DNA from: Burkholderia ambifaria
GTDB taxonomy: Bacteria > Pseudomonadota > Gammaproteobacteria > Burkholderiales > Burkholderiaceae
Length of the DNA: 64,000 nucleotides
Direction: 5' to 3'
Assembly (NCBI RefSeq): GCF_001443045.1
Contig: NZ_LKPJ01000004.1
Coordinates: forward strand, 1,292 to 65,291
Made by a program: the position numbers and the translations under genes. The notes beneath the pieces are model-generated. The model ran no database searches. It saw only the letters and a program-made list of their open reading frames with translations, and was not told the origin of the DNA. Shown here one piece after another: positions 26,254 through 34,489 of this stretch (position 1 is its first letter; the number at the start of each line of letters is the position of its first letter).

Positions 26254-27408
26254 ATGACGAATGAGCATGCTTCTCTTTTCCGACCTCTTGTTTTTCGTAA
26301 TGGCCTGAAACTGCGCAATCGCGTTGTGATGGCGCCGATGACTACCTGGTCTGCTGATCCCGACGGCACCATTTCAGATGCCGAGCTCGACTACTACCGT
26401 CGCCGTGTTCAGGGCGTCGGCATGGTCGTGACCGGTTGTACGCACGTGACGGAGAACGGCATCGGCTTTACCGGCGAGTTCGCTGCTTACGACGACCGCT
26501 TTATACCCAGTCTGAGACGGCTGGCCGAAGCGGCCAAGAGCGGGGGCGCCCTTGCCGTCCTGCAAATTTTCCATGCCGGTAACAAGGCCGTTGTCGAGGC
26601 CGTCCCGAACGGCGAGCTCGTGAGCGCATCCGCCGTCGCCGCGCTGGCGGGCCCGTTCAACCGCGGTGACGTGACGCCGCGACCGTTGGAGCCCAACGAG
26701 ATCGAAGAGATGGTGCGGGTTTTTGGGGACACTGTTCGTCGGGCGATCGAAGCGGGATTCGATGGCGTGGAACTGCACGGCGCACATGGCTTCCTGCTGC
26801 AAAATTTCTTTTCTCCGCGCTACAACCGACGTCGTGACGAATGGGGCGGGTCGCTGGAGCACCGCATGCGCTTTCCCCTGGCGGTCGTCAGCGAGGCGCG
26901 ACGTGTGATTGCGGCGTACGCGAAGCGCCCGTTCCTGTTGGGGTACCGGATATCTCCGGAGGAGCGCGAGGAGGGCGGATATCGTGTGCAGGATGTTTGC
27001 GCGCTGGTAGACAAGCTCATCGAGAGCGGGGTCGACTACCTGCACGCATCGCTCAATGACGTGCGAGGTGCGCAGCCGTTGGGTGCGGTTACCGGCCTCA
27101 CGGTGACAGCGATCGTCGATCATGTCGGCGGCCGCGTGCCGGTGATGTCTGCAGGGATGCTCCGTACCCCGCGCGAAGCCGCGGACGCCCTCGATCTCGG
27201 GCTGTCGCTGGTAGCGGTTGGAAAGGGGCTCGTGATGAATCCGGATTGGGTGGCGATTGCCGAAACGGGTTGCGACGCACAAATCCGTAACGAACTCGAT
27301 ATGGGCGAGCGATCGCAACTGGCGATTCCTGAGGGTTTGTGGGCCGCGATCGAAATGGCGCCTGGCTGGATTCCCGTGCATCGGCCAGAGGCGGTTGTCG
27401 ACAATTGA
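26254..27408 (+). CDS. NADH:flavin oxidoreductase (old yellow enzyme family)
   Basis: A 384-residue FMN TIM-barrel from ATG 26254 (MTNEHASLFRPLVFRNGLKL). It contains RNRVVMAPMTTW at the FMN site, HGAHGFLLQNFFSPRYNRR with the catalytic-loop histidines, and DEWGGSLEHRMRFPL, the motif typical of YqjM/2,4-dienoyl-CoA-reductase-like members. GKGLVMNPDWV closes the phosphate site. It reduces activated C=C bonds of enones or enoates with NAD(P)H. Upstream in-frame residues from ATG 26164 look non-coding. An ene-reductase fits the alicyclic or unsaturated substrates suggested by the rest of the window. Confidence 0.88.
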   Translation: MTNEHASLFRPLVFRNGLKLRNRVVMAPMTTWSADPDGTISDAELDYYRRRVQGVGMVVTGCTHVTENGIGFTGEFAAYDDRFIPSLRRLAEAAKSGGALAVLQIFHAGNKAVVEAVPNGELVSASAVAALAGPFNRGDVTPRPLEPNEIEEMVRVFGDTVRRAIEAGFDGVELHGAHGFLLQNFFSPRYNRRRDEWGGSLEHRMRFPLAVVSEARRVIAAYAKRPFLLGYRISPEEREEGGYRVQDVCALVDKLIESGVDYLHASLNDVRGAQPLGAVTGLTVTAIVDHVGGRVPVMSAGMLRTPREAADALDLGLSLVAVGKGLVMNPDWVAIAETGCDAQIRNELDMGERSQLAIPEGLWAAIEMAPGWIPVHRPEAVVDN

Positions 27409-27860
27409 TCCCGGGCGATTCCGGATTCGGCAGAGGCAGGGTCACGCGTTTCGGTATGCCGAGCAGGCCGATATCGGTATTCGGGTTGCAGTCGGCTCGC
27501 TCCTGGCGTGGCCGGTCTCCGGGCCGGGCCAACTGGCGCCAGGAGGATCCAGCCGGCCGGATCAGTGTCAGTTTCCGTCTTGTTCCGTACTATGATTGGT
27601 CGCGTGACGGGCGTTCCGATACGTCAACTGCGGAAAGCTGCCGATTTCCCGCGTCTGGATGCGACGCTCGTCCTACGCTGTCTTTCAAAGCACGGAATGT
27701 GTCGACGATCCAATTGACTTGCTGCTTCGTGGATCCTGTAATGAATGCCATCGGATGCAGTCACGTTGCGCGTGCCGTTGATGTCACGCGCGGTCCGTGG
27801 TTGCAGGACAGATAGTTCATGGCCGTTTTCAGAGCCAGATAGAGACAAACGGAGCAATCG
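27409..27860. other. Intergenic region, no gene seen
   Basis: 452 bp between the flavin oxidoreductase and the first IclR gene. Overlapping short ORFs in all frames, none with a ribosome-binding site. It presumably carries the promoter of the iclR pair. Confidence 0.4.
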
Positions 27861-28730
27861 ATGTCGCCTCACGCACGCCGGGCAGAGACACCCGTGTCCG
27901 GACAGGAGAAGGCCAGTTGGGGCGATGCGTCGCTCGACGGCGGCCGAAGTCTGGACAGCGGATCCGCATCCCAAGCGATGGTCGTTCCATTGGCACGGAG
28001 CCTCGCGATACTGGCTGCGTTTTCACCGCACGAGCCGTGGCTCGGCAACCAGGAGCTTGTGGCCGAGACGGGCATTCCCGCGCCGACGGTTTCGCGGATG
28101 GTGCGCTCGCTCGTCGCGCTTGGTTACCTTCACTATTCGCCGCAGCGTCGAAAGTACCGGCTTGCCGCGCCGGTGTTGTCGCTGGGTTATGCGGCAATCG
28201 CCCATTCCAACGTCCAACTGCTCGCGCGACTTGAAATGCAGGCATTCGCGAATGCGAGCGAAACCTATGTGGTACTCGGCACTCGGGATCGTCTCGATGT
28301 GATCGTGCTGGAAACGTGCGCGAGCAAGCCGGCGTCAGTCGATCTGAAGCTATATGCGGGCACTCGCCTGCGTATCGCGTCATCGCCGATGGGCTGGGCC
28401 ATGCTTGCGGCACTGCCGGAACTCGAACGCTTTTATTTGCTGGGCAACATTGAACGTAAGACGGGGCGTGATTGGCCCAATCTGCGTCGCCGTATCAGCG
28501 AGGGCATTTCACAGGTGCACAACGTCGGCTATTGCGTGTCGCTGGGCGAGTGGGAGCCGGATCTGACGATTCTCGCCGTGCCGCTGGTGGTCCAGGATCA
28601 CACGCCGCTCGTGCTCGCCTGCATCGGCCGCAGCGCCCGGCTGGGACGTGCCCGGGTCGAGCGTGAACTCGGGCCGCGTCTCGTTGCAGCAGCACGGCAT
28701 TTGCAGGAGCAGGCGATCGTCGCCGGCTGA
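27861..28730 (+). CDS. IclR-family regulator 1
   Basis: A 289-residue protein. After a variable N-terminal tail of about 40 residues comes the winged HTH (LVAETGIPAPTVSRMVRSLV, then LGYLHYSPQRRKYRL) and an IclR effector domain (YVVLGTRDRLDVIVLE, SSPMGWAMLAAL, LGEWEPDLTILAVPL). Such proteins repress or activate catabolic operons in response to an aromatic or organic acid. CGGAGCAATCG precedes the ATG. It is followed one base later by a second iclR gene. Confidence 0.87.
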   Translation: MSPHARRAETPVSGQEKASWGDASLDGGRSLDSGSASQAMVVPLARSLAILAAFSPHEPWLGNQELVAETGIPAPTVSRMVRSLVALGYLHYSPQRRKYRLAAPVLSLGYAAIAHSNVQLLARLEMQAFANASETYVVLGTRDRLDVIVLETCASKPASVDLKLYAGTRLRIASSPMGWAMLAALPELERFYLLGNIERKTGRDWPNLRRRISEGISQVHNVGYCVSLGEWEPDLTILAVPLVVQDHTPLVLACIGRSARLGRARVERELGPRLVAAARHLQEQAIVAG

Positions 28731-28731
28731 C

Positions 28732-29526
28732 ATGAATATGGAAAAGACCGACAACCAAAAGAGTGTGACGTTGACTGTCGAGCGCGGGCTCGAGGTACTC
28801 CATGCGTTTCGAGCGGTACGTGCGCCCTTGTCGAATGCGGAGCTGGTACGGCGTACCGGTCTCCCGAAGGCGACGGTGTCCCGCCTGACGTCGACACTGA
28901 TCTCGACGGGTTATCTGCGCCGGGTAGGCGGCGGGCGCCAGTTCGAACTCAGTGCCGGCGCTTTGAGCATCGGCCATGCGTATCTGGAGGCGAATCCCGT
29001 TACGCGTCTGGTTACGCCCGTGATGCAGAAACTTGCCGACAAGCTGGATCTGTCGGTAGCGCTTGCGGTCCCGCATCGGCTCGACATGGTGTATATCGCG
29101 TGGCGAGCGAGCCCGAAGATCGCGACCTTGCGGCTTGGCGTCGGCTCCTTGCTGCCGATGGAGTCGACTGCTGTTGGCCGTGCTTATCTCTACGGACTAC
29201 CTGAGGATGCGCGCGACGCATTGATTGCGGAGTTGCTCGAAGCGGCGGGAGACGACGCGGATGTCGTCCAAAAGAACCTTGAGGCGGCGTTTGCCGACCT
29301 GGAGCAGTCGGGCGTGTGCATGTCGGTTGGCGAATATCAGCGGAATGCATACGGCATAGCGGTGCCGATTGTGGTCGGTCGTACCCACACGCTGATGGCG
29401 CTGAACTGCGGGGCGGTCGAGCTGGAGCCGGATATGACTGCAATCCGTCGGCGCGTGGTGTCCGAATTGAAGGCCGCAGCGGAAACGCTGTCGTTTATTT
29501 TGAGTGATGTCGACTGCGAGCCCTGA
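28732..29526 (+). CDS. IclR-family regulator 2
   Basis: A 264-residue IclR protein beginning MNMEKTDNQKSV, starting 1 bp after the stop of the first iclR gene, so the two are surely co-transcribed. HTH: LSNAELVRRTGLPKATVSRL; effector domain: LSVALAVPHRLDMVYIAW, MESTAVGRAYLYGL, VGEYQRNAYGIAVPI. It differs clearly from its neighbour and is not a recent duplicate. The pair may act on the adjacent SDR/hydratase/CitE genes or the flavin oxidoreductase; the sequence does not tell. Convergent with etfA. Confidence 0.87.
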   Translation: MNMEKTDNQKSVTLTVERGLEVLHAFRAVRAPLSNAELVRRTGLPKATVSRLTSTLISTGYLRRVGGGRQFELSAGALSIGHAYLEANPVTRLVTPVMQKLADKLDLSVALAVPHRLDMVYIAWRASPKIATLRLGVGSLLPMESTAVGRAYLYGLPEDARDALIAELLEAAGDDADVVQKNLEAAFADLEQSGVCMSVGEYQRNAYGIAVPIVVGRTHTLMALNCGAVELEPDMTAIRRRVVSELKAAAETLSFILSDVDCEP

Positions 29527-29561
29527 CGTCCGGCAGTTCCATGATCCGACGGACGTCAGGG
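29521..29561. terminator. Convergent hairpin between iclR and etfA
   Basis: CCCTGACGTCCG (29521-29532) and CGGACGTCAGGG (29550-29561) are perfect reverse complements with a 17-base loop. Placed between two convergent transcription units, it probably works as a bidirectional terminator, although no T-tract follows on either strand. The first bases overlap the end of the iclR coding region. Confidence 0.5.
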
Positions 29562-29580
29562 CATCGCAGGGGCGATGGCT

Positions 29581-30513
29581 TTACAGTTCGCTCACGAGCT
29601 CCGGCACGAGCGCGAACAGGTCGCCGACCAGACCGTAATCGGCCACGCTGAAGATCGGTGCTTCCGGATCCTTGTTGATCGCGACGATCACCTTCGAATC
29701 CTTCATGCCGGCCAGATGCTGGATCGCACCCGAGATGCCGACCGCGATGTACAGCTGCGGCGCGACGATCTTGCCGGTCTGGCCGACCTGGTAGTCGTTC
29801 GGCACGTAGCCGGCGTCGACTGCCGCGCGCGACGCGCCGAGTGCTGCCGACAGCTTGTCCGCCAGCGGCTCCAGCACCTTCGTGTAGTTCTCGCCGCTGC
29901 CCAGACCACGGCCGCCCGACACGATGATCTTCGCGCTGGTGAGTTCCGGACGGTCCAGCTTCGTCACTTCACGGCTCACGAACTGCGACTTGCCGGCGTC
30001 GGCTGCCGCTTCGATCTTCTCGACCGCTGCGCTGCCGCCTTCCGCGGCAACCGGATCGAAGCCCGTCGCACGCACCGTGATCACCTTGATCGGATCGCTC
30101 GACTGCACTGTCGCGATCGCGTTGCCCGCGTAGATCGGGCGCTCGAACGTGTCGGCCGAATCGACCGCCGTGATGTCCGAGATCTGCGCGACGTCCAGCT
30201 TCGCGGCGATACGCGGCGCGATGTTCTTGCCGTAGGCGGTGGCCGGCGCGAGGATGTGCGAATAGTCCTTCGCGATGTTCAGCGCGGTCGCTTCGACGTT
30301 TTCCGCGAGGCCCACTTCGAGTTGCGGCGCGTCGGCCAGGAGTACCTTCGAGACACCTGCGATCTTCGCTGCGGCGTCCGCTGCGCCCTGTGCGTTGTGG
30401 CCCGCGACCAGCACGTGGATGTCACCGCCAATCTTCGCCGCCGCCGCTACCGTGTTCAGCGTCGCGGCCTTGATCGACGCGTTGTCGTGTTCTGCAATCA
30501 CCAGAATCGTCAT
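29581..30513 (-). CDS. etfA: Electron transfer flavoprotein alpha subunit
   Basis: A 310-residue FixB/EtfA protein. The N-terminal domain starts [20 protein letters not shown]. The C-terminal FAD domain has [47 protein letters not shown] and [19 protein letters not shown], all standard for EtfA. With EtfB it carries electrons from acyl-CoA dehydrogenases to ETF-ubiquinone oxidoreductase. It is 16 bp downstream of etfB, same strand. A damaged copy of its 3' end occurs at 38.8-38.96 kb. Confidence 0.95.
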   Translation of the reverse strand: MTILVIAEHDNASIKAATLNTVAAAAKIGGDIHVLVAGHNAQGAADAAAKIAGVSKVLLADAPQLEVGLAENVEATALNIAKDYSHILAPATAYGKNIAPRIAAKLDVAQISDITAVDSADTFERPIYAGNAIATVQSSDPIKVITVRATGFDPVAAEGGSAAVEKIEAAADAGKSQFVSREVTKLDRPELTSAKIIVSGGRGLGSGENYTKVLEPLADKLSAALGASRAAVDAGYVPNDYQVGQTGKIVAPQLYIAVGISGAIQHLAGMKDSKVIVAINKDPEAPIFSVADYGLVGDLFALVPELVSEL

Positions 30514-30529
30514 TTCTCTGCGCTCCCTC

Positions 30530-31279
30530 TTACAGCACCTTGGCTTCGGTCTTCAGCTTCTCGACCAGCGTCTTCACATCCGGCACCTTCACGCCGGCTG
30601 CGCGCTTCGGCGGTTCGGCCACCTTGAGCACTTTCAGGCGCGGCTTCACATCGACACCGAGATCTTCCGGCTTCACCGTTTCCAGCAGCTTCTTCTTCGC
30701 CTTCATGATGTTCGGCAGCGTCACGTAACGCGGCTCGTTCAGGCGCAGGTCGGTCGTGACCACCGCCGGCAGCGTCAGCGACAGCGTTTCCGCGCCGCCG
30801 TCGACTTCGCGCGCAACGGTTGCACGGCCGTCGGCGATCGTGACCTTCGACGCGAACGTCGCTTGCGGCAGGTTGGCCAGCGCAGCCAGCATCTGGCCCG
30901 TCTGGTTCGAATCATTGTCGATTGCCTGCTTGCCGAGGATCACCAGCTGCGGCTGTTCCTTGTCGACCAGCGCCTTCAGGATCTTCGCGACGGCCAGCGG
31001 CTCGACGCTGTCATTCGACTCGACGAGGATCGCGCGATCCGCGCCGATCGCCAGCGCCGTACGCAGCGTTTCCTGCGCTTGCGCGACACCGACCGACACC
31101 GCGATCACTTCGGTCGCCACGCCAGCCTCCTTCAGGCGCACGGCTTCTTCCACCGCAATTTCATCGAACGGGTTCATCGACATCTTCACATTCCCAATGT
31201 CGACGCCCGATTGGTCGGATTTCACGCCGACCTTAACGTTCGCGTCGACGACGCGCTTGACCGGGACCAATACCTTCAC
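30530..31279 (-). CDS. etfB: Electron transfer flavoprotein beta subunit
   Basis: A 249-residue EtfB/FixA from GTG 31279, read as [17 protein letters not shown], with AAAAGGAGACGCAAA right before it; the length is exactly that of the family. It contains [37 protein letters not shown] (AMP/adenine site) and [20 protein letters not shown], the recognition loop that docks on dehydrogenases. First gene of the etfBA operon. Confidence 0.95.
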   Translation of the reverse strand: MKVLVPVKRVVDANVKVGVKSDQSGVDIGNVKMSMNPFDEIAVEEAVRLKEAGVATEVIAVSVGVAQAQETLRTALAIGADRAILVESNDSVEPLAVAKILKALVDKEQPQLVILGKQAIDNDSNQTGQMLAALANLPQATFASKVTIADGRATVAREVDGGAETLSLTLPAVVTTDLRLNEPRYVTLPNIMKAKKKLLETVKPEDLGVDVKPRLKVLKVAEPPKRAAGVKVPDVKTLVEKLKTEAKVL

Positions 31280-31606
31280 TTTGCGTCTCCTTTTCCATTC
31301 AACAATCCAGCGCCCACCGCACGGAATAATCCGCCGCACTCGCGTAGCGTCAACAGTGTCGGTTCTGCCATCGTCAGGTCAATACGGGCTATTTAATGAT
31401 TCCGTACTTCGGAAGCCGCAAGGAGCGTGTGGAACTGACAATACGTGCCGGATGGCGCGGCATAGACGAAAATCTGCATTGTGGTCATTCCGACGTACGG
31501 AACAACACCCGGTCGAGCATTGACGCTTCCAACCGCCGCGCACACGATTGGCATCAAAGCCGATGCGTATTCCGAAACGGCATCAGCTTCGTTCGGGCGG
31601 GTGATC
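31280..31606. other. Divergent promoter region etfB / SDR
   Basis: 327 bp between the divergent etfB and SDR genes. It should contain both promoters; I see no gene, repeat or strong operator-like dyad in it. Confidence 0.45.
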
Positions 31607-32398
31607 ATGTATCTGAATCTCGAAGGCCGCTCCGTTCTCGTGACGGGAGCTTCACAAGGTATTGGCGCCGGTATCGCGATGGCATTTGCGCGAGAAGGGT
31701 GCCTACTGCGGCTTGTCGCGCGTTCGGCCGAACGGCTTGCGGCAGTGGCGGAGGATATCGTGTCGCACTGCGGTGTGGACGTCGAGACGTTGGCGATCGA
31801 CATGACGGAGCAGCATGCGATCGCTCGTGTGGCCGAATTCGGTGGCTGTCCAGACGTACTGGTCAACAACGCGGGAAGCATTCCGGCAGGCAACCTCTGG
31901 GAAGTGGACGAAGCGCAATGGCGCAGCGGATGGGAGCTGAAGGTGTTCGGTTACATCAATCTCGTACGCGCGCTGTATCCGATGATGGCCGCGCGACGGC
32001 GAGGCGTGATTCTGAACAACATCGGGAACGGTGGGGAAAACTTCGATTTCGACTATATCGCTGGCTCGACCGGCAATGCCGCGCTAATGGCGTTTACCCG
32101 AGCGCTCGGTGGTCGAAGTCTTTCGGACGATGGGATACGCGTGATCGGAGTCAATCCGGGGCCGGTAGATACCGATCGCATCAGGGCAGTCCTGAAGCGA
32201 CGCGCGTCGACTACGTGGGGTGATGCGTCTCGTTATACCGAACTGCTGGAGCGCTATCCGCTTGGTCGCGCTGCGACTGTCGACGAGATCGCGGAGCTGT
32301 TCGTATTCCTTGCATCCGACAAGTCCGGCTATACGTCCGGAACGATTGTCACGGTGGACGGCGGGATCACGTCGCGCCGCTCGGTGAGTCAAACATAG
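31607..32398 (+). CDS. SDR-fold protein with atypical active site
   Basis: A 263-residue protein from ATG 31607 (MYLNLEGRSVLVTGASQGIG). The Rossmann motif TGASQGIG and NNAG are intact, and YTSGTIVTVDGGI closes the fold. The canonical YxxxK is missing: the equivalent segment reads GSTGNAALMAF, putting Gly and Asn where Tyr and Lys should be. A conserved SDR subgroup (PRK06125-type) with this pattern exists in bacteria, so it is probably not a dead gene. Either it uses other catalytic residues or it has another role. It is 12 bp upstream of the enoyl-CoA hydratase gene, so it shares an operon with it and probably with the CitE-like gene. Confidence 0.75.
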   Translation: MYLNLEGRSVLVTGASQGIGAGIAMAFAREGCLLRLVARSAERLAAVAEDIVSHCGVDVETLAIDMTEQHAIARVAEFGGCPDVLVNNAGSIPAGNLWEVDEAQWRSGWELKVFGYINLVRALYPMMAARRRGVILNNIGNGGENFDFDYIAGSTGNAALMAFTRALGGRSLSDDGIRVIGVNPGPVDTDRIRAVLKRRASTTWGDASRYTELLERYPLGRAATVDEIAELFVFLASDKSGYTSGTIVTVDGGITSRRSVSQT

Positions 32399-32410
32399 AA
32401 AGGAAGAATC

Positions 32411-33256
32411 ATGTCAGAGAGCGATAAGGAGACATCCGTGTACGCGTCGTATTCAAGTCTTGCGTTCGATCGACCCGCGAAGGGGGTTTTGCGCATTACG
32501 CTCAACCGTCCGGAGCGACTCAACGCGCTCGACGCGCGCGGTCACGAAGAATTGGCCCGAGTGTGGCGAGACGTCGACGAGGATCCGAGTGTCGCCGCCG
32601 TGATTTTGTGCGGTGCGGGCAAGGCATTCTCGGCAGGTGGCGACTTCGACATGGTCGAGGAAATGATCGATTCGTTCGATGCGCGAGTGCGCGTTTGGCG
32701 CGAATCCAAGGATCTCGTCTACAACATCATCAACTGTTCGAAGCCGATTGTCTCCGCGATCCATGGCTCGGCGGTGGGTGCGGGGCTTGTGGCGGCGCTG
32801 CTCGCGGATATTTCGGTAGCCGGTCGATCGGCGCGCCTGGTCGACGGTCATACGCGGCTCGGCGTCGCAGCAGGGGATCACGCAGCGATTATCTGGCCGC
32901 TGCTTTGCGGCATGGCGAAGGCCAAGTATCACCTGATGCTGTGCGAACCCGTGAATGGGGAGAAGGCTGAGCAGATCGGGCTGGTATCCATTGCGGTAGA
33001 CGATGCAGACGTGCAGGAGACGGCATTGTCGATTGCTGTGCGGCTCGTGAACGGTGCACCGTCGGCGGTACGCTTGACCAAATATGCGCTCAACAACTGG
33101 CTGCGCCAGGCTGGGCCGACTTTCGACGCGTCGCTGGCACTGGAGATGCTTGGGTTCGGCGGGGCCGAAGTACGCGAAGGCGTGAAGTCGTTCCGCGAGA
33201 AGCGCGCGCCGGAATTCCCCCTTGAAACGCCAGTGTCGCCGACGCGGAGCGTGTAA
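32411..33256 (+). CDS. Enoyl-CoA hydratase/isomerase (crotonase family)
   Basis: A 281-residue crotonase-fold protein. It has ITLNRPERLNALDARGHEE, the oxyanion-hole strand GKAFSAGGDFDMV, and KPIVSAIHGSAVGAGLVAAL. The segment after it, GVAAGDHAAIIWPLLCGMAK, lacks the usual PGxGGTQRL; this variant is common in a subgroup of short enoyl-CoA hydratases. It would hydrate or isomerise an enoyl-CoA. AAAGGAAGAATC precedes the ATG. It lies between the atypical SDR and the CitE-like gene. Confidence 0.85.
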   Translation: MSESDKETSVYASYSSLAFDRPAKGVLRITLNRPERLNALDARGHEELARVWRDVDEDPSVAAVILCGAGKAFSAGGDFDMVEEMIDSFDARVRVWRESKDLVYNIINCSKPIVSAIHGSAVGAGLVAALLADISVAGRSARLVDGHTRLGVAAGDHAAIIWPLLCGMAKAKYHLMLCEPVNGEKAEQIGLVSIAVDDADVQETALSIAVRLVNGAPSAVRLTKYALNNWLRQAGPTFDASLALEMLGFGGAEVREGVKSFREKRAPEFPLETPVSPTRSV

Positions 33257-33518
33257 GCCGGAAGAGCGGTGAATAGAAACGGGCCCGGCAAACCTCGGCA
33301 TTTCAGATGCGAACACCGCGCACCGGCTCGTTGAACTCGGCACCACTTGGTAGGGCAGCGTTGGTGTCATGTGTGCAGTTTGGTGCAGTCTGATCGACGA
33401 GATCCGATCATTGAAATCGGGCCGATCGCAGACGCGAACCTGCCATCGTACGATGCGTTTCTGCACGCGCTCTCTACGTACGCGACCCATGACCCACTCT
33501 CTGCTTCAGGAAACTGAA

Positions 33519-34346
33519 ATGACGCTCAAGATTTCTTATTCAGCACAGTCGTATCTGTTCGTACCCGGCAATCGCCCGGAGCGCTTCCAGAGCGCATTGT
33601 CGAGTGGTGCCGATGCCGTCATCGTTGATCTCGAAGATGCGGTCGAGCCGGGGGCCAAAGAGGATGCGCGTGCAACACTGACGGCCTGGCTGTCGCGCAC
33701 TCATCCCGTTCTGGTACGGATCAACGGTCGCGGGACGCCATGGTTTGACGAGGACGCGAAGCTTGCAGCGCTCGATGGTGTCGCCGGCGTCGTGGTGCCA
33801 AAAGTAGAAAGCGCTTCCGACGTGATCGAAGTCGCGTCGCGCGCACGCCGCAAGGTTCCGATCTTTCCACTCGTTGAAACGGCTGCTGGCATGCTCTCGG
33901 CGCTCGAGATCGCGAAGGCGCCCAACGTGAAACGATTGATGTTCGGGACGTTGGATTTCATCGCGGAAATGGGGATGCAGGACGACCGCGATGCGTTGAA
34001 TCCGTATCGTGCACAGCTTGCGCTCATTTCGCGCGTCGTGGGACTTGAACAACCGATCGATGGCGTCACGCCCGATGTCAACGATGTCGAGCGACTAACG
34101 GCCGACGCGTTGAACGGCAAGCGCCAGGGTTTTGGCGCAAAGCTGTGTATCCATCCGAAGCAGATTGCGGCCGTCCATGGTTGTTATAGACCTGATGCGC
34201 AGGAGCTGGCGTGGGCAACGCGTATTGTCGATGCGATGGCGCAGTCGGACGGTGGCGTGATCACGGTAGACGGCAAGATGGTCGATCGTCCTGTTTTGCT
34301 GCGCGCGCAGCATGTGCTCGCGTTTGCAGCCGCGAAGCCATCGTGA
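33519..34346 (+). CDS. CitE-like CoA-ester lyase (HpcH/HpaI family)
   Basis: A 275-residue protein from ATG 33519 (MTLKISYSAQSYLFVPGNRP), with TCAGGAAA upstream. Family marks: LFVPGNRPERF for CoA binding, DAVIVDLEDAVEPGAK with metal ligand Asp/Glu, VLVRINGRGTPWFDED, PLVETAAGMLSALEIA with the second Glu, and GFGAKLCIHPKQI. These proteins cleave malyl-, citramalyl- or beta-hydroxyacyl-CoA, giving acetyl-CoA plus a 2-oxo acid. (3S)-citramalyl-CoA lyase of itaconate degradation belongs here. It is possibly functionally linked to the mesaconyl/itaconyl hydratase-like gene at 37.9 kb. Confidence 0.85.
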   Translation: MTLKISYSAQSYLFVPGNRPERFQSALSSGADAVIVDLEDAVEPGAKEDARATLTAWLSRTHPVLVRINGRGTPWFDEDAKLAALDGVAGVVVPKVESASDVIEVASRARRKVPIFPLVETAAGMLSALEIAKAPNVKRLMFGTLDFIAEMGMQDDRDALNPYRAQLALISRVVGLEQPIDGVTPDVNDVERLTADALNGKRQGFGAKLCIHPKQIAAVHGCYRPDAQELAWATRIVDAMAQSDGGVITVDGKMVDRPVLLRAQHVLAFAAAKPS

Positions 34347-34489
34347 TCACTGATTCCGCTTGCCGATCGACCGGGTGTAAGAGCGCGGTCGCACAGTGAG
34401 CGATTGAAAAAGGTCGGCTGGTCATGACGACGAAGCCGAGTTCAACCCGCGATGGGAATCCGTCGCTTCTACCTGATTTGAATCAGCAC

